Source of the DNA: Pelagophyceae sp. CCMP2097
Lineage: Eukaryota > Sar > Pelagophyceae
DNA length: 31,379 nucleotides
Assembly: GCA_026770575.1 (NCBI GenBank)
Contig: MU657204.1
Coordinates: forward strand, 313,512-344,890
Direction of reading: 5' to 3'
In this document: positions 11,301-18,938 of the stretch, piece by piece
Layout of the letters: each line of letters opens with the position of its first letter
How positions within the stretch are numbered: the first letter of the stretch is position 1
The notes under the pieces: generated by a model
Database searches by the model: none
Told to the model about the DNA's origin: nothing
What the model saw: only the letters and a program-made list of their open reading frames with translations
Program-made: the position numbers and the translations under genes

Positions 11301-11968
11301 TTGGGCGGCCCGTGGTCGTCTGAGAGCGGGGGTGCGGAGGCGTGGTCGTCTGGGAGCGGGGGTGCGGATGCGTGGTCGTCTGGGAGTTGACCCGGCCGTT
11401 TCCAAGAACGTGGCCCAAAACGCTCTCCTTTCAGGTCATCCCCGTGCCGCACGACGTTGACTCGCCGTCGTTCAAGTGTTCCATTGGCAGCGTGACGTAC
11501 CTCCCCGACCGCAACGCGGTCGTCTGGTCGATTAAACAATTCAACGGGGCGCGCGAGTACCTGATGCGTGAGTTTACAAAAATCAAAAAAATCAAAACTT
11601 TATTAGTATTTAAAAAAACGCGCTTCGAAATAGGCGCGCACTTTGGCCTGCCCTCCGTCTCGTCGGAGGACGCGGACCACTGGAAAGCTCCGATAGAGGT
11701 TAAGTTTGAGATCCCGTACTTTACGGTTTCCGGCATCCAGGTGAGGGGTCTTTTCTCTGGTATTCCATAGTATTTCTATCGTATCTACCCCGCTTAGGTG
11801 CGCTACCTGAAAATCATCGAAAAGTCGGGCTACCAGGCGCTGCCCTGGGTGCGTCGGCGTCTGGACGTTTTGGAAAGACGCAGACCACGGCCTTTGCCGC
11901 TGACGCTTGTCGACACCTAGGTCCGGTACATCACGCAAAACGGCGACTACCAGCTCCGCATGGTCTAG
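5338..11968 (+). CDS. AP1M: AP-1 clathrin adaptor complex, mu subunit
   Basis: Medium chain of the AP-1 adaptor, which recruits clathrin and binds YxxPhi sorting signals at the trans-Golgi network and endosomes. Seventeen exons, all in matching phase, give 428 residues, the normal family length: 5338-5379, 5756-5808, 6063-6131, 6208-6271, 7554-7622, 7719-7851, 8280-8323, 8379-8496, 8547-8597, 8704-8759, 10254-10363, 10437-10514, 10582-10642, 11435-11567, 11634-11740, 11798-11848, 11921-11968. The N-terminal longin-type domain runs from FVMDVKGK and SRNYRGDVPM to IKYNNLYLL; the mu homology domain follows from about residue 165 (VTNAVSWRSDGIKHRKNE), with FHQCVRLARFENDRTISFIP, PYFTVSGIQVRYLKIIEK and the end WVRYITQNGDYQLRMV. 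These motifs fit AP-1 mu rather than AP-2 mu. Two donors are unusual: GC at 10643 and GTCGAC at 7852. Exon 6 has a duplicated acceptor. The gene appears intact. Confidence 0.95.
6272..7553 (+). repeat. AP1M intron 4: composite minisatellite
   Basis: A 1.28-kb intron made almost wholly of short repeats in zones. At about 6560-6900 the unit is like GGGGCCGTCTCGAG (12-14 bp). At about 6940-7190 segments like AAGGCCTCTTTTGCGGCCAC alternate with CTTACCCGGCCTTTGCGC. At 7208-7252 a 12-bp unit GCGACTTTCCGA is repeated four times, followed by GGACCGTCC-type units to about 7400. A segment at 6350-6381 matches the tail of the element pair at 23406 and 24332. Confidence 0.85.
7670..7729 (+). repeat. 30-bp tandem duplication spanning a 3' splice site
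   Basis: Two perfect 30-bp copies (7670-7699, 7700-7729), each containing GCGTTTCCAG|GAATCGATCC, i.e. the end of AP1M intron 5 and the start of exon 6. Either AG (7688 or 7718) gives an open frame; use of the first adds ten residues. The conserved protein (ELDE then ESIRDNF) fits the second. Confidence 0.95.
7852..8279 (+). repeat. AP1M intron 6: GGGACCTTG-type repeats
   Basis: A 428-bp intron with loose repetition of GGGACCTTGTCAC-like words (about 7920-8240), the same family as intron 10. The donor is the weak GTCGAC, chosen because it alone joins to exon 7 in phase. Confidence 0.65.
8760..10253 (+). repeat. AP1M intron 10: 1.5-kb minisatellite
   Basis: The longest AP1M intron. Most of it (8850-10200) is degenerate repetition of AGGGACCTTGTCACAGGGAC-type words, with CAGAGGGACCT and CAAAGGGACC variants. 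It contains the clean 17-bp array at 9587-9722 and, near the 3' end, two copies of GGGATTCCGTCTCAAA (about 10073-10105). Confidence 0.85.
9587..9722 (+). repeat. 17-bp tandem array, 8 copies
   Basis: Eight consecutive 17-bp units, the first four CGTCACAGCGACCCCGC, the later ones drifting to CGTCACACCGACCCTGT. There are no spacers, so this is a simple minisatellite and not a CRISPR. Confidence 0.95.
10643..11434 (+). repeat. AP1M intron 13: GC donor and GGTCCCTCGACGG repeats
   Basis: A 792-bp intron. Protein continuity (NSVDI then VIPVPHD, no gap against AP-1 mu) puts the donor at ATC|GCGCGTGG, a GC-AG intron. Inside are GGCCCCTCGRCGGTC-like words (10920-11220) and two and a half copies of a TGCGGAGGCGTGGTCGTCTG-like unit (11310-11390). 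Confidence 0.75.
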
Positions 11969-11970
11969 TT

Positions 11971-11991
11971 CCGCGCGGCCGGGCCGCGCGG
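11971..11991. other. Perfect GC hairpin just after the AP1M stop codon
   Basis: Two base pairs after the TAG, CCGCGCGGCC and GGCCGCGCGG form perfect 10-bp arms around a single base. It may act in the 3' UTR or be chance in GC-rich DNA. Confidence 0.8.
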
Positions 11992-12425
11992 GATTCGGCG
12001 CCAAAGCCGCGCAAAGGCGGCGGCGGGGCCCCTTTTCGCGCCGTCGCCCTTTCGCGCGCCGTCGCCCGCGAACCGCCGGGCGAACGCCGCCGACTTACAC
12101 TACCGCCTTTCGAGGGAACGCTCCGCCTTGACTCGGCGAGCCCTTTCCAGGGGGGGCTTCCGACGTGTCTACTACGCGCGATTTGGAGAAGCTTAAGAGC
12201 TTGTCGCCATCCGCGACAACTCTGTTCTCCCCGCGGAGGGCGCCCCGGGGGCGGGCGTTTCGATGGGGTCGGTGCGGAGGGGCTTGAAACTGAGCGCGCC
12301 GAAGTACGAGCCGGATCGAGCACCGCGCGGCCAAGATCAAGGCGCTTTTAGCTCTTAGGACTATAGTGTAGGGGAACAATTTGGCTCTCTCCTTTTCTCG
12401 AATATGCAAGTCGCCGCAGACGCCG
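11992..12425. other. Region without a recognisable gene
   Basis: GC-rich sequence downstream of AP1M with CGCGCCGTCGCCC words near 12040-12070. It is open in several frames on the minus strand but shows no domain. It probably includes the AP1M 3' UTR. Confidence 0.4.
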
Positions 12426-12726
12426 CCGATTGGGGAAATCGCGGCAGGGTTGCACCATCCATACGACTGGTGGGCATCGTACGACCAAGAACGGTGGCCG
12501 CAGTCGGTCGCTGTAACTCACAGTTTGCGGCCTTTGCGTCTGCCTCGGGATACGGCGGCTGGGTGGTGCAAAACGGCGCCGATTGGGGAGATAGCGGCAG
12601 GGTTCGAAAGACCATCATCCATACTACTGATGGGCATCGTACGACCAAGAACGGTGACCGCAGTCGGTCGCTGTAACTCACAGTTTGCGTCCTTTACGTC
12701 TGCCACAGGATCACGCGGGCAAAAGT
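12426..12726. repeat. 153-bp direct tandem repeat, 2 copies
   Basis: Copy 1 (12426-12578) and copy 2 (12579 to about 12726) both start CCGATTGGGGA and share GTACGACCAAGAACGGTG and GTCGCTGTAACTCACAGTTT, with scattered differences. The unit is not minisatellite-like and has intermediate GC content. Confidence 0.9.
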
Positions 12727-12754
12727 GTTCAAGTGGAGCGTGCAAACGACGCTT

Positions 12755-12793
12755 AGTCGTCGTCGTCGTCGTCGTTGTCGTCGTCGTCGTCGG
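12755..12793. repeat. CGT trinucleotide microsatellite
   Basis: About twelve CGT/TCG triplets with one interruption, downstream of the 153-bp repeats. It would encode poly-Thr, poly-Arg or poly-Val depending on frame, but no gene supports it. Confidence 0.9.
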
Positions 12794-12836
12794 TCGGGAG
12801 CCGTACCAAACAGCCCTTTTAAAAAAACTCAAAAGA

Positions 12837-12930
12837 ATCGATCAAGTCTCCATGGGGCAGCGGGCCCCGCACAACTCCGGAGCCTCGCCAAACAGTGGCC
12901 TTCTCTGAACTGATTCCTGTCAAACACCTC
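12837..12930 (+). repeat. Dispersed repeat, copy 1
   Basis: Direct-orientation match to 17528-17627. A 23-bp perfect core (12901-12923, beginning TTCTCTGAACTGATTCC) is flanked by imperfect similarity including GGAGCCTCGCC upstream and ACACCTC downstream. The two copies are 4.7 kb apart. Confidence 0.85.
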
Positions 12931-13000
12931 CGAACTTTAGATGAGGGGTTGCGCGAAAAAAGTATGACTTTGGAGCATGATATCTTTTGACTGAAAGGAT

Positions 13001-13234
13001 GCCCGTTGTCACGGACTTCGGGGATCGCGAGAGGAGGCTGGGCTCTACCTCGATCCGTCGCCCGTGACGACGGGCACCCTTGCAGTCAAAACTTGTGTGT
13101 GGTCTCAAAGTTGACCTTTTCTCGAACTTTGGCAACCTGTAGCTCAGCTCTGCAAGCAGCTTTATAGTCACAGACTGGAGCGTTCGAAAGAAGAGGTTAA
13201 GGGATCTCCATACCCGTCGCCCGTGACAACGGGC
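13001..13234. repeat. Three copies of a CCGTGACRACGGGC hairpin motif
   Basis: The 14-bp word occurs at 13062-13075 and 13221-13234 on the plus strand and inverted at 13001-13014. Each can form a GCCCGT/ACGGGC stem. The second and third copies lie in longer imperfect repeats (CCGTCGCCCGTGAC context). Confidence 0.7.
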
Positions 13235-14328
13235 ACCCCGGAGATCTGAGGTACTCGCCACCAAAGTTCGACTTATCTCAAAACTTCTGGAAACTTCTCT
13301 CTTTTGGACTTGGAATTGCCAATAAGCCATCATTTTGTTGTGTGTGTTAACTGAAAAGGCTACTCTTGGTCTCCCTGAAAAGGGCACTTTTTTGAATGCG
13401 CGTGGCGCGCCGCGCATGCGCGTCCCACAGGCCCGTTAAGCGGCGCCATGGACGACCTGAAAGGGCTGGGAGGGCCCAGCGCGCAAACGACCGGCGCGGA
13501 GACCGCGCGGCTCGAAATAGGAGCCTGAGGAGGTCGGAACCGCTGCGCTCCCGGGGCCGTTTGCGACAACGACCGCGCCGCTGCGGTCGCCATCGGGGCC
13601 GGCCGCGACGCCCGCCTCGGCGTCGTCTCACCCGTCATCAGCGCTCACTACTGGAGCTGCTTGGGTCGTTTGCGGTGAAGCTAGCTTGTCCTTGGGCCCT
13701 GTAGACTTGAATAACGGTCCCAGCGGATTTTGGTCAGGGAAATCGTGATGCTAATTTGGCACCTGCCCAGGGCGCGCGGTTGCGGGGGCGCTGGTAAGGA
13801 TCGAGCGGTGCGATCGGATTGGTGTGCCCATTTTATGGGGTTCCCCGCAAGTCGATCCTTACCGGACCATACCATCGCCCATATGTGTGTTCTGGTCATA
13901 GGGCGAAACATTTGGAAAGCAAGATGGCCACGTGACGCACACTGCGCATGGAGGCTGGTCCAAGGCACCCGCCATGGCCCATGGACCGACCCGGCGCCTC
14001 AGGACCGACCCACAGCACCCTTGTCGGCCCAGAGCACTTTTTATTTTGTTTCTAACTCGGAAAAAGGCAGAATTTAAGTCCGCCGGACCCGCTGTGAAAG
14101 GCTACAGGGTCCGGAAGGGGCAAACCGAGAGGGTTTCTGTGTAGAATGTCAATAAGAGGGCTTCTTGAATTTAATAAGTTCTTAAAACGACGCGCGATGG
14201 GAAGTGATGGGAAGTGGGTAGCTGGGGCGTGGTTCGATTCAACGCATTAAGGAGGCGTATTTGAGCCAGAACTGTTCAAGTCCGGCACTTTTTATCACTC
14301 GCCAAAATATCATATGTGTCGGCCAGGT
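13235..14328. other. Region without a recognisable gene
   Basis: Mixed-composition DNA. A 12-bp inverted repeat (13793-13804 and 13852-13863, GGTAAGGATCGA) brackets 47 bases but does not fold as a tRNA. ATGGGAAGTG is duplicated at about 14200-14217. The ORFs here have no ATG or no protein-like composition. Confidence 0.4.
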
Positions 14329-14915
14329 TACAAGGGGAGGTCAACATGAAAATGCCGCGAATTTCCGCACCTCCACAGCACGTTTGAGATGACTTTGAGT
14401 GGCTGGACATGTCCGGCTCGTCCCAAGGTGTCGGGCTGGAGGCTGACACTTCCCGTTTTTCGCGTATCCCGCGCGCAATCTCGATTTCAGCGTCGCCAAA
14501 AGCTGGTTTGAGGTGGTGCTCCATTGTTATCGTCTTGTGTCAGCCTCCCTGCCGCTTCATTGGGGCCGGCTGTAGGCCTTGGCATCGCCAGAGTCCGACG
14601 TAGTGACCTGTGGAGGTGCGGGATTTGGCCCAAAATTTAGGCTATGGGCTCCATTTTGTAAGTTATGGGCCCCATTTCACTTAAAACGCCCATGCAAGTC
14701 CGCAATTACGCGGAAATGGTGTCAAGTTTTACACCGTTTTATTCTTGAAAGCGGCTTCACGGTCGGCGGATCGAGCCCGTAAACAAACTTCCTTCGTCGG
14801 GGACCGCGCCGCCACCAGCCCGCGACGCAGCGACCATAAGTGGCCCCATATCTCGTTTGTAGCCCGAGAAATTTGTATCTGAGTGGAATCCGTTTCATGT
14901 TGACCTCCCCTTGTA
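14329..14915. repeat. 587-bp unit bounded by 23-bp perfect inverted repeats
   Basis: The 23-bp arms are at 14329-14351 (beginning TACAAGGGGAGGTCAACATG) and, reverse-complemented, 14893-14915; GGCC occurs just outside both. The interior shows no transposase. The layout suggests a non-autonomous element or an inverted duplication. Confidence 0.8.
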
Positions 14916-14920
14916 GGGCC

Positions 14921-15310
14921 GATAGAGGCGCGCAGATCGAAAACCCTTTTGCATCCCCATCCACGGGGACCATGACCGCGCGTGGCCAAGTTCCCAGATG
15001 ATTCCGGCTGCAGGGGAAGGAGAACGGGCGTGTCTAAATTGGCTGTTTTTGTATGGAGTCCCATTTGCAAACGCGTCATGGGAAGTGGACAATTCCGGCG
15101 CGGATCGACGCAACACATAGTGAACGACCGCCCTGCTCTAAAACTGCCCAATTCCCGGGCAGGAATGCAAAGTTCTCACGCTGCCAAGCAACCAACTTTG
15201 CCGACCCAATGTATACGATAGAGGCGCGCGCTTCGAAAGCCCTTGTGCAGGCCCATCAACGAGGGCCCCAACCGCGCGTGGCCAAACTCCTAGCCGATTC
15301 TGTCTGCAGC
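14921..15310. repeat. Direct repeat pair with ~296-bp period
   Basis: About 94 bases at 14921-15014 recur imperfectly at 15217-15310. Both contain GATAGAGGCGCGC, CCGCGCGTGGCCAA and CTGCAG in order. The first copy starts six bases after the right arm of the 587-bp inverted-repeat unit. Confidence 0.8.
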
Positions 15311-15479
15311 GCGAGGAGCGCGGACGTGCCCAATGTAGACTGTTCCGGGACCCCGCAAGAAGAAAGGAGAGAGAGAAGGGGAGAGTAAAAACGTAAACAA
15401 ATACCCCATTTGGTCCGTTCAGCGGATCGGTTGTGGCAGCCTACCTCCCAATTTTAGGACTTTCGTGGTAGATTATTAC

Positions 15480-15556
15480 GGGCAACATTCTTTCAGAGTA
15501 AGTTACTACCCAGTAAATTACCAATTCTTCCTGGTAAGTTACTTCGAAGTCCCTTC
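15480..15556. repeat. GTAARTTAC cluster, left
   Basis: Three near-palindromic words (AGTAAGTTACTACC, AGTAAATTACC, GGTAAGTTACTT) lie in AT-rich DNA immediately left of the BED-finger ORF. Matching words lie on its right side. Confidence 0.75.
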
Positions 15557-15620
15557 TTGTTCAGCGATAGGATTAAGAGTAATCTATTCAGGCTTAGCGA
15601 TCGTCATATTTTGAATTTTG

Positions 15621-15926
15621 ACAGTTTACGCCCTGAGGGTGCACAACCGGTACGACTGCAGCCTCGCGGTGGCGTCCACGACTGCGCAGTGCGTCGGAAA
15701 CGAGACGAAGCCGAAGGGCGAAGTGTGGAAATGGTTCAAGAAAGTCCCGGCCGAGAAGCACGGCGGGCCGCTCGGCTTGCAGTGCCTGGGCGCGGGGTGC
15801 CCCAAGATCTACTTCCAGGCCACCCCCAACGCGACAAAGCTCGCCCGGCACGCCGCGGCTTGCTGCGCGCTGCCGCAAGCCGCAGTCGAAGACCCCGACT
15901 CGGAGGGGCCTATTCTAATCGAGTAA
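15621..15926 (+). pseudogene. BED-type zinc finger fragment (transposase-like)
   Basis: A 102-codon frame with no in-frame ATG. It contains GEVWKWFKKVPAEK, then CLGAGC, then TPNATKLARHAAACC. The aromatic W/F pair, the spaced Cys pair and the final HxxxxC match the BED zinc-finger layout known from hAT-family transposases and genes derived from them. Only the DNA-binding part is present; no catalytic domain is visible here. The start may follow an acceptor-like TTTTGACAG near 15621. A later frame after 16181 (CVLNAEAQQRHLQIHH) could be another exon, but that is weak. The flanking GTAARTTAC clusters fit subterminal transposase-binding repeats (inference). It could instead be a domesticated gene with unresolved exons. 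Confidence 0.5.
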
Positions 15927-15999
15927 ATTTTCTCGATTGTCTGCAGTCACTCGTTCGAAACTCGGCTGTGTCAGCGGAGTCGGCCGCCGTGAAAGGCCG

Positions 16000-16110
16000 A
16001 TAGTAAGTTATCGTTTTGGCACCGACGGTAAGTTACTTTGAACCCTTGGTAACATTCCCAGATTATTCCCGGTAAATTACCGTAAGGGCAAGTTACTACT
16101 TTGTTACCGT
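16000..16110. repeat. GTAARTTAC cluster, right
   Basis: At least four words of the same family (AGTAAGTTATC, GGTAAGTTACTTT, GGTAAATTACCGTAA, GCAAGTTACTAC) plus ATTATT-CCGG strings shared with the left cluster. Confidence 0.75.
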
Positions 16111-16971
16111 CCTATCACTAACGACGACGTGCCGCTGCCTTTCTCGCCGGAGCCGCCGTTTACACCCTAAGCCCTCCTTTCAGCGCGTCGGGGTCTGAGA
16201 AGGAGCCGAAGCCGTGCGTTTTGAACGCGGAGGCGCAGCAAAGGCACCTCCAAATCCACCACGGCCAAGCTTCAAATCCACCGACTGCCAAACAAACCAA
16301 GGCCGTCGGAACCTTCCCCATTTTACACCGCGCTCCCCCCACTCGGCCCGCCTGGAATGGCGCATCGAACCCCCCTTTTTGCACCGCGCTCCCCTCGGCC
16401 CGCCTGGAACGGCCCGCGTGGAATGGCGCGAAGGCCGCAATCCATGTCGATAAAAACTCGGCTTAGCGGCGAAGGGCCCTGGCTTTTTCTGGGTCGGGCT
16501 CAGCGACTATAAATCCTATTCTGGCTCGGAAACTCGGCCTGCGAGCGCCTAGGATCCGCGACTAGACGACCGAATGCGAGCCTCTCCGCCCCGAGCTTCC
16601 TAAGGTCCGTGCGGTGGAACCTATTGGTCGGTGTGTGTTTATGCGGATTTGCCCTTCCCGGGAGACCAGGGTGGTACGAGCTCCCGAGGACAATCGAAAT
16701 ACAGCTCCCCTGGGTCTCTGCGCATCTGAGAGCCCCGGAAATCGCTTCCTCCCGGTGCTTGGAATTTGAGGGTGACGCAGGCTCTTTTGCTGAACCTCCC
16801 TCATGTCCGAAGCCCCGATTGCACCGGATCTCGGGTCGCCTCGGCGCAAACTCAAGGTTCAACGACGCAGGTGGATGGCTTTCTCGGCAAATATCGGTCG
16901 ATACTACCGACGAAAGTCCCGGCAAATACCGACTGAGAATCGACGATATTCGACTTTTTTGCAACGTAAAT
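16111..16971. other. Region without a firm gene
   Basis: It contains a direct duplication of a CACCGCGCTCCCC...CGGCCCGCCTGGAAYGGC segment (about 16326-16360 and 16382-16413). It also contains CGGCAAATATCGGTCGATAC and GACGAAAGTCCCGGCAAAT words (about 16885-16930) that recur imperfectly at 17465-17535. The frames are open but protein-poor. Confidence 0.4.
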
Positions 16972-16988
16972 ATCTCAATAAAGGCAAA

Positions 16989-17322
16989 TTGTGGCTGGGG
17001 CAAGTAGAAATGCACTCTTATTGGCGAGGGGAGTTATCGAGGAAAACGCGATTTAGTGTTGGAGCGGTTTTAGTAATCTGGGCGCGACCCGCGCGAACGT
17101 GCGCACACGCACAGCCAAAAACTCGTTTTGGGGAAAGCGGGGAACCGTGCCCTTGTTTGTTCAATTCCTAGTTGCCCCGGGTCCTCCCGCGGCGAGTACG
17201 ACGATTTTTACAGCGGCGTTTGGACGATTCGATCGGGCTCGCCAAGATCTACACCGTAGGCCAGCTAACTCGGATTTGATTTGCCAGAAGTAATAGTGCA
17301 TTTCTACTTGCCCCAGCCACAA
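16989..17322. repeat. Perfect 28-bp inverted repeat, 278-bp spacer
   Basis: The arms at 16989-17016 and 17295-17322 are exact reverse complements over 28 bases (left arm begins TTGTGGCTGGGGCAAGTAGA). Similarity continues outward: CTCAATAAAG lies left of the left arm and, inverted, right of the right arm after a short insertion. This is likely a small inverted-repeat element or a foldback. Confidence 0.85.
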
Positions 17323-17527
17323 ATTGAAGATTATTCGAATCTTTATTGAGGAAATTTGAGAAAATTGTAAAACAAACATAAATAAGATTTAATTAAATCT
17401 TAAAGTTGCCTTTATTGAGATAATTAAGTTGAAAAACATGGTATATTTAATAATTTATCTGTAAATACCGACGAAAATCACGGCTAATATCGATGATTAT
17501 CGTTTCGGCAAAAATCCCGGCAAATGT

Positions 17528-17627
17528 CGATCGACTCTATGCATAGGTGTCGTTGAATCTTGCGCAAACTCCAGGGGAGCCTCGCCTCAATAGTGACTTT
17601 CTCTGAACTGATTCCTGTCAACACCTC
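17528..17627 (+). repeat. Dispersed repeat, copy 2
   Basis: Partner of 12837-12930, same orientation. The perfect core is 17599-17621. Upstream GCGCAAACTCC and GGGGAGCCTCGCC parallel the first copy. Confidence 0.85.
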
Positions 17628-17843
17628 AAAAGGTTGACGCACCCGGCGCGCTGGGCACCCCCGTTGCGGTATATTTACCGGGCCCCACAATCACCTCCAA
17701 GGATAATGATCCGTTGAATCCCCTTTTGCCCCCAGCGGGCCATTCCGGGTTACTACTGGGCCCACGTACACAATCACTTGCGAATGGTCTAGGGCTCGAT
17801 TCCCGCAGGGGGCATTCGATTTTAGCGAGTGTTACCCTGGTAA

Positions 17844-18388
17844 GTATTGTAGCGGGATATATAAAACCCAAATAGTATTATACCGTTTTTTACCGTATAA
17901 AACCCTTTAAAACCTAGCCCCCAAAATGAAAAATCCCTCTTAAACCCTTCAAAAATTTATTTGCGTCCTGATGTACGTGTTCTGTGTGACGGCTGCGTCG
18001 TTGGGGACAAGATGCACGCAAAACGCGCTCCAACTTTAGCAAAAGCATGTGTTGTAGGTCCGGCACGCCCCCCTTCTTGAGGTAGTTGCGGACGGCGCCT
18101 GCCAGACGACCACCAGAGCCACTCATCCCACTGGCCACTGAGGCAGGATGGCCTGCCTTTCAAAAAACGGGCCGTCGCCTATTTAGGCGAGTTTTTTTTG
18201 AAAATGGTAGATTTATACGTCGCAACTGCTGCAGGGTACAGGAGAACGAGCTGGGAGGTCGTAGGCACCCTGTAAGCTCCGTTTGTTTTATTTACCGTAT
18301 AAAACCCCATAAAACCCCATTAAAACCTTTTAAAACCTTTTAATCCCACCCCCCTGGAGTAAAAACCCTATTTCCCGCTACGATACTG
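17844..18388. mobile_element. Possible 545-bp terminal-inverted-repeat unit
   Basis: 19-bp ends, AGTATTGTAGCGGGATATA (17844-17862) and the reverse complement of AGTATCGTAGCGGGAAATA (18370-18388), match at 17 of 19 positions. Inside each end the sequence turns AT-rich with TTTACCGTATAAAACCC (about 17886 and 18292) as a direct repeat. A small LisH-like ORF lies inside. No target-site duplication was established. Confidence 0.45.
17914..18126 (-). CDS. Small LisH-like protein (70 aa) or first exon
   Basis: From the ATG at 18126 the minus strand encodes 70 residues. Residues ~7-38 (RLAGAVRNYLKKGGVPDL then LLLKLERVLRAS) resemble the short helical LisH/TON-type dimerisation motif seen at the N-termini of FOP, FOR20 and OFD1 centrosomal proteins: a VRxYL helix, a G-V turn, then a second amphipathic helix. 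After LERVLR the sequence becomes low-quality protein and falls in AT-rich repeat DNA. A donor-like C|GTGCAT occurs there, so the real gene may splice to an exon not recognised. The resemblance is by eye only. Confidence 0.35.
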   Translation of the reverse strand: MSGSGGRLAGAVRNYLKKGGVPDLQHMLLLKLERVLRASCPQRRSRHTEHVHQDANKFLKGLRGIFHFGG

Positions 18389-18938
18389 GTAAGCACGATC
18401 CGCCGCAGCGGAAGACAGACGCCATCGGCCGGCGCCAAAGGCCCGAGGCCGGCCGACGGACGCGGCCGCGCACGACCGAGCTCGAACGAAGTCCGACGGC
18501 CCGCAAGCTCCTGAAGTCTCAGGGTAAATCTGGACATCATGAGTCATGAGTCGTCAAAGTTTGGAGAAGGGGCCCTGGCCATGTTTTGTCTCGGCCGCCA
18601 ATTGTCTCGTCGCCTCGATGTACATTGTACCGCGGTCCTCGACGGGCTTAGACGGGCCGAGTCCGACGCCCGCCTCGTAGGCAGCGCCCCAGGGTCCACC
18701 AAGAGCCCTCCTCGGGACCGTTGGTGGGAAGGTTGCTTCGAGAGAGTGCTCAGTCGCTTAGTTGAGAGAGTCCAGCACACTTGCTCAATCGAGCATCGAT
18801 TACGGTGCTTCGAGGGATGCCCGTCGCCGGCGCGCCGTGCTCGGATCGGCGGCGCCGCGATGGCAGCGGCCTTTGGATCGGCGGGAGGAGCGCGCCAAGA
18901 GCCCTTCGATCTTGTTCCGCGGCCTCCGCTAGGAATTC
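18389..18938. other. Downstream flank of the MYND gene
   Basis: A plus-strand frame with an ATG (18539-19012, 157 codons) runs into the antisense of the MYND gene. It has no recognisable domain and is rich in Arg, so I do not call it a gene. Nothing else is seen. Confidence 0.35.

Noticed and set aside
13793..13863. 71-bp segment closed by a 12-bp stem, tRNA-sized
   Set aside because: A 12-bp continuous stem leaves no room for D, anticodon and T arms; no T-loop consensus. Kept only as an inverted repeat.
14215..14245. tRNA-like T-loop (GGTTCGATTC at 14231)
   Set aside because: The T-stem has a mismatch and no matching acceptor stem or anticodon arm lies upstream.
16803..17171. 122-codon plus ORF
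   Set aside because: It spans the left arm of the 28-bp inverted repeat and CGGCAAAT repeat words; composition is not protein-like and no domain is seen.
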